Source of the DNA: Enterocloster asparagiformis
GTDB lineage: Bacteria > Bacillota > Clostridia > Lachnospirales > Lachnospiraceae
Direction: 5' to 3'
DNA length: 21,010 bases
Assembly: GCA_018380885.1 (NCBI GenBank)
Contig: JAGZSY010000051.1
Coordinates: forward strand, 1-21,010
Made by a program: the position numbers and the translations under genes
In this document: positions 14,800 through 21,010 of the stretch, one piece after another
Layout: each line of letters opens with the position of its first letter
How positions within the stretch are numbered: the first letter of the stretch is position 1
Notes under the pieces: generated by a model
Told to the model about the DNA's origin: nothing
Databases searched by the model: none
What the model saw: the letters and a program-made list of their open reading frames with translations, nothing else

Positions 14800-16401
14800 T
14801 TAACTCCCCCTGTGCCGGGCCGCTTCCGACGGCGGATACCCCATGTATTGGCGGAAGGTGATGCTGAAATACTGGCTGCTCTTGTAGCCCACCTTGGCCG
14901 CCGCCTCGTTCACATTGCACTCCCCGCTCTCCAGTATTTCCCGGGCCCGGTTCATCCGAAATCCGGTCAGATACCGGGAGAAACTCTGATTTACCTCTTT
15001 TTTAAACAGCTTGTTCAGATATTCCCCGTTCAGGCCCAGGACCTCGGCCGCGTCCTGCACCGATATATCCCTGCCGTAATTTTCATGGATAAACTTCAGC
15101 GTCCTGCAAATCCGCTGGCTGTAGCGCTCCCCGTCAAGCCGCGACATTTTTTCCAAAAATTCCCTGAACAATAAAAATAGACCGCCGCAGGAGCAGATCT
15201 GGGGCAGTTCCTCATAAAATTCATCCAGCAGCCGCTGAGGGCACAGATTGTCCCTGCCCAGCCGCGCCAGCACGTCCCGCATCCATTCCATGGCAGCGCG
15301 CAGCCGCCTGAGGCTGTACTGCCGCCCAAGCTGCGCCTCCAGCTCCCTTGTCTGCCCGATCAGCTCCCCGGCTGTACCGGACACGCTGAGCCGGTGAAGC
15401 AATTCCCTTTCTTCCTGCCCAAAGGGTTCCTCCCGGATCCGGTCCGTCAGCTCGCCGGCCTCCCGTATCCTTCCCTCCCCGTCAAAGGCCATGTAGGGAA
15501 ACACCTCGCTCAGAAAGCGGAACGTCTCATGGACCCAGTTCAAATCCGCGCCCATTTTGGCGCTGTAGAGGACGGTGGCCTGGCCGCCCCGCTGCCGCCG
15601 TATCTGCCCATGGGCCGCCCGGGCAGCCCGGCCCATCAGCTCCATGGCCGCGCGATCTGAAACCGGCCGGTCCGCGGAGCACACCAGCACCGCCACCTCC
15701 CGCTCCGTGTACGTGGCGCACAGCAGCGACAGCCCCTCCTCCCGCCGCAGCGCGGCGCCGAAGTTTCCATCGCTCAGCGCCGTATCGATCTCATGGCAGC
15801 TGCAGCTTAAGTCCTCCGTGTCCACCTGCTCGTCCGGGAACTCCAGGATCGGGCGCGCCTGGACCATCATAAAGCCGCAGGCCCGGACAGTGCCCTCCTT
15901 AAGCCCCCGCTCCAGGCGCTCCCTGGCCTCGCCGTCCGCCTGATCGTACAGAAAGCGCTTCAGCACCTTCTGCATCATGATCAGCGTCATATTCCGGCGC
16001 CGGGCCATCTCGGCCCCGATCTTCTCCAGCTCCCCCGCCAGGGTCTGGCGGTTTAATTCATTTTTCAGGAGATAATTGGACACCCCCAGCTCTATAGCCT
16101 TCTTGGCATAGTCGAAATCCGAGTAGGCAGTCAGAAGGAGGATTCTGGCCTCGGGCAGAATCTCCCGCACCCGGGCCACAAAGCTGAGGCCGTCCATCCT
16201 GGGCATACGGATATCCGTGATGATGAAATCCGGGCGCAGCCGTTCCATCTGCTCCAGGGCGGTAAAGCCGTTGCCAAAGGTCGCGACCACCCGGAACCCG
16301 TACCCGGCCCAGTCCACCAGGCTCTCCAGGTCCTCCAGCATCAGCAGATCGTCGTCAATCAGGACCGCTTTGAAAAGAGCAGCCTGTCCGGTCATCTCCA
16401 T
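14800..16401 (-). CDS. Response regulator with AraC-type DNA-binding domain, YesN type
   Basis: 533 residues. The N-terminal receiver domain (about 10-125) has acidic D16/D17 in LIDDD, phospho-acceptor D63 in IITDIRMPRMDG, T91 and K113. A long central region of about 300 residues links to a C-terminal AraC/XylS double helix-turn-helix (about 430-528: ISVQDAAEVLGLNGEYLNKLF and the second helix pair NVNEAAAKVGYKSSQYFS). It is the partner of the YesM-type kinase that follows without a gap. The start has GGAGG six bases upstream, inside the end of coaBC; only three bases separate the coaBC stop from this ATG, so the two genes are almost certainly cotranscribed. In related systems such regulators activate genes for sugar uptake; no target is evident here. 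Confidence 0.93.
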   Translation of the reverse strand: MEMTGQAALFKAVLIDDDLLMLEDLESLVDWAGYGFRVVATFGNGFTALEQMERLRPDFIITDIRMPRMDGLSFVARVREILPEARILLLTAYSDFDYAKKAIELGVSNYLLKNELNRQTLAGELEKIGAEMARRRNMTLIMMQKVLKRFLYDQADGEARERLERGLKEGTVRACGFMMVQARPILEFPDEQVDTEDLSCSCHEIDTALSDGNFGAALRREEGLSLLCATYTEREVAVLVCSADRPVSDRAAMELMGRAARAAHGQIRRQRGGQATVLYSAKMGADLNWVHETFRFLSEVFPYMAFDGEGRIREAGELTDRIREEPFGQEERELLHRLSVSGTAGELIGQTRELEAQLGRQYSLRRLRAAMEWMRDVLARLGRDNLCPQRLLDEFYEELPQICSCGGLFLLFREFLEKMSRLDGERYSQRICRTLKFIHENYGRDISVQDAAEVLGLNGEYLNKLFKKEVNQSFSRYLTGFRMNRAREILESGECNVNEAAAKVGYKSSQYFSITFRQYMGYPPSEAARHRGS

Positions 16402-16404
16402 TCC

Positions 16405-17598
16405 CTACCTCCCCAGCTCCAGAAGCCGGTCCAAAATCCTGTGCGCCACCTGGTCCTTGGACAGAATGGGCAGCTCCTGCGCCCCGTCCCTTGTGATCAG
16501 CGTCACCACGTTGGTGTCCGTGCCGAAGCCCGCCCCGGCAACCTTCAGATTGTTGGCCACGATCATGTCCACGTGCTTTTTCTCCAGCTTGGCGGCGGAG
16601 TTCTCCAGCATATTCTGGGTTTCCATGGAAAAGCCGCAGAGAATCTGGCCCTCTCTTCGGTGGCTTCCCAGCCAGCCCAGTATGTCGTCCGTGCGCTCCA
16701 GGGCGATGGACATATCCCCGTCGGATTTCTTGATCTTCTCCGTCCCCACGGTCCGGGGGCGGTAATCCGCCACCGCCGCGGCCTTGACGATCACGTCCAT
16801 CTGCCCGCTGCGCTCTGTCACCGCCCGGAACATGTCCCGGGCGCTCTCCACCTGCACCACCTCCGCAAACATGGGCGGCTTTAAGTTCACCGGGCCTGTG
16901 ACAAGGGTCACCACGGCCCCGCGGTAAGCCGCTGCCCTGGCCACAGCGTAGCCCATCTTGCCGGTGGAGCGGTTGGTGATAAAGCGCACCGGATCCACGG
17001 ATTCCCTGGTAGGTCCCGCGGTGACCAGCACCCTTTTGCCCGCCAGATCCTTCTCAAACCCGATCTCCCGCACAATGTATTCGAACAAGGTCTCCGGCTC
17101 CGGCATCTTCCCGGCGCCCGTGTCCCCGCAGGCCAGATACCCGGTGGCCGGCGCGATCACCTCCATGCCGTAACTGCGGCATACCTCCAGGTTGTCCTGG
17201 ACAATGGGATTCTCGTACATGTTGGTGTTCATGGCCGGCGCGATGATTTTTTTGCAGCGGCAGGCCAGCACCGTGGTGGTCAGCATGTCGTCCGCAAGCC
17301 CGTGGGCCAGCTTGGCGATCACGTTGGCGGAAGCCGGGGCGATCATCACCACGTCCGCCTGCTTGGCGATGGAAACGTGCTCCACGCTGAACTCAAAGTT
17401 CCGGTCAAAGGTGTCCACCAGACATTTGCGCCCGGTCAGGGTCTCAAAGGTGATGGGGTTGATAAAGTTGGTGGCGTTGCGGGTCATCAATACCTGAACC
17501 CTGGCCCCCTGCTTCACCAGCATGCTGGCCAGGGAAGCGATTTTATAGGCGGCGATGCTTCCGGTCACGCCTAAAAGCACCGTTTTATCCTTTAACAT
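16405..17598 (-). CDS. coaBC: Bifunctional phosphopantothenoylcysteine decarboxylase/synthetase
   Basis: 397 residues, usual for the fused enzyme. The N-terminal CoaC half is a flavin-dependent decarboxylase with VTGSIAAYK, active-site H74 in SVEHVSIA, N124 in PAMNTNMYENP and C157 in LACGDTGAGKMPEP. The C-terminal CoaB half (from about 185) has VTAGPTRESVDPVRFITNRSTGKMG (split: TAGPT, NRSTGKMG) and the catalytic-lysine segment VKAAAVADYRP. It makes phosphopantetheine from phosphopantothenate and cysteine in coenzyme A synthesis. AGGAGGA precedes the ATG. It is divergent from coaX, the pantothenate kinase of the same pathway, and is followed after three bases by the response regulator gene. 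Confidence 0.95.
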   Translation of the reverse strand: MLKDKTVLLGVTGSIAAYKIASLASMLVKQGARVQVLMTRNATNFINPITFETLTGRKCLVDTFDRNFEFSVEHVSIAKQADVVMIAPASANVIAKLAHGLADDMLTTTVLACRCKKIIAPAMNTNMYENPIVQDNLEVCRSYGMEVIAPATGYLACGDTGAGKMPEPETLFEYIVREIGFEKDLAGKRVLVTAGPTRESVDPVRFITNRSTGKMGYAVARAAAYRGAVVTLVTGPVNLKPPMFAEVVQVESARDMFRAVTERSGQMDVIVKAAAVADYRPRTVGTEKIKKSDGDMSIALERTDDILGWLGSHRREGQILCGFSMETQNMLENSAAKLEKKHVDMIVANNLKVAGAGFGTDTNVVTLITRDGAQELPILSKDQVAHRILDRLLELGR

Positions 17599-17622
17599 TT
17601 CCAGTCCTCCTAATGCATTTTT

Positions 17623-17652
17623 GTTGTATCAAATATCCATCTATGCTACAAT
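17623..17652. promoter_or_regulatory. Overlapping divergent promoters of coaX and coaBC
   Basis: Plus strand, toward coaX: TTGTAT (17624-17629), 17 bases, TACAAT (17647-17652). Minus strand, toward coaBC: TTGTAG (17651-17646), 17 bases, TACAAC (17628-17623). The two sets use the same bases because TTGTA and TACAA form an inverted repeat. Spacings are ideal but the -35 boxes are imperfect. Confidence 0.45.
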
Positions 17653-17696
17653 CATCATGATATCATAATTCTTCAGTCATTGAAAGGAGTTCCCTC

Positions 17697-18461
17697 ATGA
17701 TTTTAGCCATAGATATGGGCAACACCAACACCGTAATCGGCGGCATCGACGAGAAGCAGACCTACTTCATCGAGCGCATCACCACGGACCAGGGCCGCAC
17801 CGCCACGGAGTACGCCGTCAGCTTCAAAAACATTCTGGAAATGTGCGGCATCGACGTTTCGGACATCGAGGGCGCCATCCTGTCCTCCGTGGTGCCGCCC
17901 CTAAATTCCGTGATCCTCACCGCGGTGGAGAAGGTGACGGGAATCCGCCCGCTCCTGGTGGGCTCGGGCATGAAAACCGGCATGAATATTCTGATGGACA
18001 ACCCCAAATCCGTGGGCAGCGACCAGATCGTGGACGCGGTGGCCGCCAGCCATGATCATCCCCTGCCCCTCATTGTCATCGACATGGGCACCGCCACCAC
18101 CATGTGCGTGGTGGACAAAAACCGCAATTACATCGGAGGCATCATCATGCCCGGCCTCAAGGTCTCCCTGGATTCCTTGAGCTCCAAGACCGCCCAGCTG
18201 CCCTACATCAGCCTGGAGGTGCCGGACCGGGTCATCGGCAAGAACACCATCGACTGCATGCGCGCCGGGATCATTTACGGCAACGTGGACATGATCGACG
18301 GGATCATCGACCGCATGGATCGGGAGCTGGGACAGCCGGCCACCGTGGTCGCCACCGGCGGTCTCGCCCGCTTCATCACCCCCATGTGCCGCCACAAGAT
18401 CATCTGCGACGACGCCCTGCTGCTCAAGGGGCTGTTGATCCTGTATCAGAAAAACAGGTAA
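17697..18461 (+). CDS. coaX: Type III pantothenate kinase
   Basis: 254 residues, the family's normal size. The ASKHA-fold phosphate motif DMGNTNTVIGG lies at the N-terminus, the second motif DMGTATTMCVVD in the middle, followed by GGIIMPGLKVSLDSL, and near the end VATGGLARFI. It phosphorylates pantothenate, the first step of coenzyme A synthesis; type III enzymes need a monovalent cation and are not inhibited by coenzyme A. AAAGGAG lies seven bases before the ATG. It is divergently placed to coaBC and followed by about 145 bases and a terminator. Confidence 0.96.
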   Translation: MILAIDMGNTNTVIGGIDEKQTYFIERITTDQGRTATEYAVSFKNILEMCGIDVSDIEGAILSSVVPPLNSVILTAVEKVTGIRPLLVGSGMKTGMNILMDNPKSVGSDQIVDAVAASHDHPLPLIVIDMGTATTMCVVDKNRNYIGGIIMPGLKVSLDSLSSKTAQLPYISLEVPDRVIGKNTIDCMRAGIIYGNVDMIDGIIDRMDRELGQPATVVATGGLARFITPMCRHKIICDDALLLKGLLILYQKNR

Positions 18462-18606
18462 CATTTGTCTCTGCCGGAAGCCCCGCAGGTCCCCGCGCCG
18501 GGAAATCAGGTGCCAAAGGCCGCCCACCAGCCGGTCAGACGCAGCTTTTATCCCCGCGTCCCGGCCGTTCCCGGACAGTTCAGTTAAAAATTTCCAATTT
18601 TTTCAA
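18462..18606 (+). other. Noncoding stretch after coaX, weakly cobalamin-riboswitch-like
   Basis: No ORF with a ribosome site is seen here. Around 18500-18520 the order GGGAA, four bases, GGTG, two bases, AA and then CC resembles the conserved core of cobalamin riboswitches, and a GGTCAGAC follows at about 18532. The usual CCCGC-ACTGT element and a clear B12 box are missing, and no B12 gene follows, so this may be a decayed copy or chance. Confidence 0.2.
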
Positions 18607-18648
18607 AGAGCCCGCAAGCCCTGAAAATTGCGGGTTCTTTTTATTTTT
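18607..18648 (+). terminator. Terminator downstream of coaX
   Basis: Arms AGAGCCCGCAA (18607-18617) and TTGCGGGTTCT (18628-18638) pair over 11 positions (one G-U) with a 10-base loop, followed by TTTTATTTTT. A classic intrinsic terminator on the plus strand, isolating coaX from sigG. Confidence 0.92.
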
Positions 18649-18683
18649 GCAAATTACTGGAAAAGTTTTTCTGGCCTCCCGCC

Positions 18684-18713
18684 GTATAAAACCATTTCAA
18701 TCCGTACATCATT
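18684..18713 (+). promoter_or_regulatory. Probable SigF/SigG-type promoter of sigG
   Basis: GTATA (18684-18688), an 18-base spacer, then CATCATT (18707-18713). The B. subtilis SigG consensus is about GHATR-N18-CATNHTA, so all but the last base agree. It lies about 78 bases before the sigG ATG, as expected for forespore control and self-activation. Confidence 0.5.
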
Positions 18714-18790
18714 CCGTTATAGCAACCGGCCCGCACGGCTGTGATTTTTTTCGCCGCGCGGCCAGTATCGCAACAGCGGAGGTAAGGATC

Positions 18791-19567
18791 ATGTCGGGTT
18801 ACAAAGTGGAAATATGCGGCGTAAATACCGCCAAGCTGCCATTGTTAAGCAACGAAGAGAAAGAGGTGCTGTTCAAGCGGATCTTGGACGGCGACAAAGA
18901 AGCCAGGGAGCAGTACATCAAAGGGAACCTGCGCCTGGTGTTGAGCGTGATCCAGCGTTTTTCCGGCAATCAGGAAAACATCGACGACCTGTTTCAGATC
19001 GGCTGCATCGGTCTGATCAAGGCCATCGACAATTTCGACATCACCCAGAATGTGAAATTTTCCACCTATGCGGTTCCCATGATACTGGGGGAGGTCAGAC
19101 GGTATCTGAGAGACAACAATTCCATCCGGGTGAGCCGTTCCCTGCGCGACACGGCCTACAAGGCCATCTACGCCAGGGAGCAGCTCACCCGGCTCAACTC
19201 CAAGGAGCCCACCCTGACCGAGATCGCCCAGGAGATCGGCGTGTCCAAGGAGGACATCACTTACGCCCTGGACGCCATCCAGACCCCGGTGAGTTTGTAC
19301 GAGCCGGTGTACACGGACGGAGGGGACCCGCTCTACGTGATGGACCAGATCAGCGACAAGAAGAATCTGGAGGAAAACTGGGTGGAGGACCTGTCCCTGG
19401 GCGAGGCCATGAAGCGTCTGCCCGAGCGGGAACGTCACATCATCGACCTGCGTTTCTTTGAGGGAAAAACGCAGACCGAGGTGGCCGAGGAAATCCACAT
19501 CAGCCAGGCCCAGGTCAGCCGTTTGGAGAAAAATGCGCTGAAAACCATGAAATCTTATCTGAGCTGA
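18791..19567 (+). CDS. sigG: RNA polymerase sporulation sigma factor SigG
   Basis: 258 residues, like B. subtilis SigG (260). The N-terminal signature KVEICGVNTAKLP is diagnostic of SigG against SigF/SigB. Region 2 reads DDLFQIGCIGLIKAIDNFD and FSTYAVPMILGEVRRYLRDN; the middle contains SLYEPVYTDGGDPLYVMDQIS, again SigG-like; region 4 holds the helix-turn-helix TQTEVAEEIHISQAQVSRLEK. It directs late forespore transcription (spore protection and germination genes). GGAGG lies eight bases before the ATG; the frame is open further upstream only by chance, through coaX and the terminator. In Bacillus sigG follows spoIIGA-sigE; here it stands alone after coaX. Confidence 0.95.
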   Translation: MSGYKVEICGVNTAKLPLLSNEEKEVLFKRILDGDKEAREQYIKGNLRLVLSVIQRFSGNQENIDDLFQIGCIGLIKAIDNFDITQNVKFSTYAVPMILGEVRRYLRDNNSIRVSRSLRDTAYKAIYAREQLTRLNSKEPTLTEIAQEIGVSKEDITYALDAIQTPVSLYEPVYTDGGDPLYVMDQISDKKNLEENWVEDLSLGEAMKRLPERERHIIDLRFFEGKTQTEVAEEIHISQAQVSRLEKNALKTMKSYLS

Positions 19568-19579
19568 TGTTCTTTTTCC

Positions 19580-19608
19580 TTGCTGGCAGGTTCCGGATGT
19601 GTTACACT
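19580..19608 (+). promoter_or_regulatory. Possible promoter of the NYN-domain gene
   Basis: TTGCTG, 17 bases, TACACT, just after the sigG stop and about 60 bases before the next ATG. The spacing is ideal and the -35 moderate. No terminator is seen between sigG and this gene, so readthrough from sigG is also possible. Confidence 0.4.
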
Positions 19609-19666
19609 GTCTATAGATGAAAATTTTTCCAAACATTCAAATTTATAGAAGAGAGAACACAAAATT

Positions 19667-20647
19667 ATGGAACAGAACGACCGCAGATTTGCAGTATTAA
19701 TCGACGCTGACAACGTATCACCAAAGTATATCAAATATATTCTTGATGAAGTCTCCGACCAGGGAATCGCCACCTACAAGCGCATTTACGGCGATTGGAC
19801 GGACATTGAAAAGAAAAGCTGGAAAACCGTGCTCCTGGACTGGTCGGTAAATCCCATCCAACAGTACAGCTACACCACCGGCAAGAACGCCACGGATTCC
19901 GCCATGATCATCGACGCCATGGACATCCTCTACTCGGGAAATGTGGACGGCTTCTGCCTGGTGAGCAGCGACTCTGACTTCACCAAGCTGGCTCAGCGCC
20001 TGCGCGAGTCGGGCATGTTCGTCATGGGCATCGGGGAGCAGAAAACGCCCAAGCCCTTCCGCACCGCCTGCGACACCTTCAAGCTCCTGGAGATCATCTC
20101 CTCCGAGGACGCCTCCGAGGTCGTTGAGAACGTCAAAGGACGGGGCCCGGTGGTCACCATCAAGGAGGACCCGGCCAACATCGCGGCCATCCAGAAAACC
20201 ATCACCAGCATCGACGAAATCCAGAAGGCCATTTCCAAGCTGCTGATGGAGAACAACGGCGTCAACCAGCCCATCGGCCTGGCCCGGGTAGGCAACTTCC
20301 TGTCCAAGCGCTTCTCCGATTTCGACGTGCGCAACTACGGCTACTCCAAGCTCTCCACCTTCCTGGAAAGCCTGAACAACAGCGAATTTCAGCTGGTCAA
20401 GCTCCACGGCGGCTACTTTGTCCAGGAGAAGAGCGCCAGCATCTCCAAAGCCGAGATCGAGCAGGAGCTGGTCCGCATCATCCAGGGCTTCGGCGGCCAC
20501 GTGGACAACCTAAGCATCGTACACGACGAACTAAAAAAAGCCTGCCCGTCCTTCGACGTCAAGCAATACGGCTTCAGCCGAATCTCCAGCTTCATCCGCA
20601 GCTTCGGCAAATTCAAAATCAAAGACAATATGGTACAACTAAAATAA
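19667..20647 (+). CDS. NYN-domain (PIN-like) protein with two OST-HTH/LOTUS domains
   Basis: 326 residues. The N-terminal NYN domain (about 6-145) carries conserved acidic positions D13 and D15 in VLIDADNVS, D77 in ATDSAMIIDAMD, and D102/D104 in LVSSDSDF, the pattern of metal-dependent PIN-like nucleases. Two OST-HTH (LOTUS) domains follow: about 183-254 (VNQPIGLARVGNFLSKRF then YGYSKLSTFLES) and about 262-326 (VHDELKKACPSFDVKQYGFSRISSFIRS). LOTUS domains bind RNA, including G-rich RNA, in other organisms, so an RNA-directed nuclease is likely; the target is unknown. The same domain combination is found in eukaryotic MARF1-type RNases. The ribosome site (AGAGAG) is weak. It lies 99 bases after sigG with a terminator behind it. 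Confidence 0.88.
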   Translation: MEQNDRRFAVLIDADNVSPKYIKYILDEVSDQGIATYKRIYGDWTDIEKKSWKTVLLDWSVNPIQQYSYTTGKNATDSAMIIDAMDILYSGNVDGFCLVSSDSDFTKLAQRLRESGMFVMGIGEQKTPKPFRTACDTFKLLEIISSEDASEVVENVKGRGPVVTIKEDPANIAAIQKTITSIDEIQKAISKLLMENNGVNQPIGLARVGNFLSKRFSDFDVRNYGYSKLSTFLESLNNSEFQLVKLHGGYFVQEKSASISKAEIEQELVRIIQGFGGHVDNLSIVHDELKKACPSFDVKQYGFSRISSFIRSFGKFKIKDNMVQLK

Positions 20648-20675
20648 AACTAACCCCTTAAATCATCCCCACCCC

Positions 20676-20735
20676 AAAAACGCCCGCCGGCCCGGACCCC
20701 TCAAAAAGTCCCCAGCCGCCAGGCGTTTTTTATCT
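20676..20735 (+). terminator. Terminator of the NYN-domain gene
   Basis: Arms AAAAACGCC (20676-20684) and GGCGTTTTT (20722-20730) frame a long hairpin with inner CGGC/GCCG and GGAC/GTCC pairings, about 28 bases past the stop and ending in a T run. Confidence 0.8.
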
Positions 20736-20871
20736 TTTAAAATCTTTTTCACCTAACTCCCTGCAATCCCCAGCGCCCGGGCGGGGCGGGTTTTCCCGGT
20801 CAGGAGTGCGGCGACATGTTTTTTGGCAACAATGCCGCTTAGGCGGCCGCGGTGGGAAAATGCGGACCAAA
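20736..20871 (+). other. Noncoding stretch between terminator and insertion sequence
   Basis: GC-rich, with no ORF that looks real. It contains several short dyads (CGGG-TTTT-CCCG near 20786 and GCCGC-TTAG-GCGGC near 20834). I recognise no function; it could be part of an intergenic repeat family, which cannot be judged from one copy. Confidence 0.3.
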
Positions 20872-20922
20872 GGGGCTGTTGCAAAAGTAGATAAATAATC
20901 TACTGGAGCAACGGCTCCTTTT
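20872..20922 (+). terminator. Hairpin at the insertion-sequence end
   Basis: GGGGCTGTTGC (20872-20882) pairs with GCAACGGCTCC (20908-20918; two G-U pairs in RNA), with an inner GTAGA/TCTAC stem (20887-20891 with 20899-20903), followed by TTTT. It probably stops transcription entering the element from the left. Confidence 0.65.
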
Positions 20923-20982
20923 CTGCATCAAAAAACAGAAAAGCGGGCTCCGAAGAGTCCGCCATCCGTGGTATAATTAAGT

Positions 20983-21010
20983 ATGCGAATAAATAATTAC
21001 ACTACTAAAG
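20983..21010 (+). CDS. Start of presumed transposase (partial)
   Basis: ATG 20983 opens a frame reading MRINNYTTK to the window edge (nine codons). A TATAAT at 20972-20977 lies just six bases before the ATG and there is no ribosome site, so either the mRNA is leaderless or the true start is further right. The assignment rests on its position inside the element end. Confidence 0.35.

Larger units (their letters stand above)
20872..21010 (+). mobile_element. Left end of an insertion sequence (possibly IS1182-like)
   Basis: A sharp change from GC-rich flank to A/T-rich sequence occurs at GGGGCTGTTGCAAAA (20872 on), an end sequence of the kind seen at terminal repeats of insertion sequences. A long hairpin follows, then a second hairpin GCGGGCTC/GAGTCCGC (20943-20962), and an ORF that starts near the window edge. 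The right end and any target duplication lie outside. Family assignment is tentative. Confidence 0.5.

Noticed and set aside
18104..18790. In-frame upstream extension of sigG
   Set aside because: It runs through coaX in another frame and across a strong terminator. The SigG N-terminal signature begins at the ATG at 18791.

Overview
The window looks like chromosomal DNA of a GC-rich, spore-forming Clostridia, most likely a Lachnospiraceae close to Enterocloster/Lachnoclostridium. The reasons are a sporulation sigma factor of the SigG type, type III pantothenate kinase, a YesM/YesN-type two-component pair, strong GGAGG ribosome sites and sigma-A-type promoters. The species is an inference. Most genes are housekeeping or metabolic. 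The only mobile DNA is an insertion-sequence end at the right edge.

Left part (1-8100, all minus strand), in transcription order: prfC (release factor 3) with its own promoter; a GatB/YqeY-domain gene; a PepV-like M20 dipeptidase; then a strong promoter, a 28-codon Met/Cys-rich leader ORF, a terminator-like hairpin and the methionine ABC transporter operon metN-metI-metQ, closed by a terminator. Beyond it, running off the left edge, is a Pro/Gln/Gly-rich protein gene whose repeats have an exact 99-bp period. The met leader is the most interesting element. It carries 8 Met and 3 Cys codons in 28 and sits where related bacteria often have a SAM riboswitch or Met T-box; I see neither here. It has the layout of a ribosome-mediated transcription attenuator for sulfur amino acids.

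Middle (8100-17600, minus strand): an operon of a 2-hydroxyacid-dehydrogenase-like protein with altered catalytic positions, pepT (tripeptidase) and an APC-family amino-acid permease, which together suggest peptide and amino-acid use. To its right, and transcribed from the far end, is coaBC followed without a gap by an AraC-type response regulator, a YesM-type histidine kinase and a solute-binding protein with no ABC permease beside it, possibly a three-component sensing module.

Right part (17600-21010, plus strand): coaX (type III pantothenate kinase), divergent from coaBC so that two coenzyme A genes share an intergenic region; a terminator; sigG preceded by a sequence fitting a SigF/SigG promoter; a NYN-domain protein with two OST-HTH (LOTUS) domains; a terminator; then the left end of an insertion sequence, beginning with a long hairpin and reaching only the first codons of its presumed transposase.
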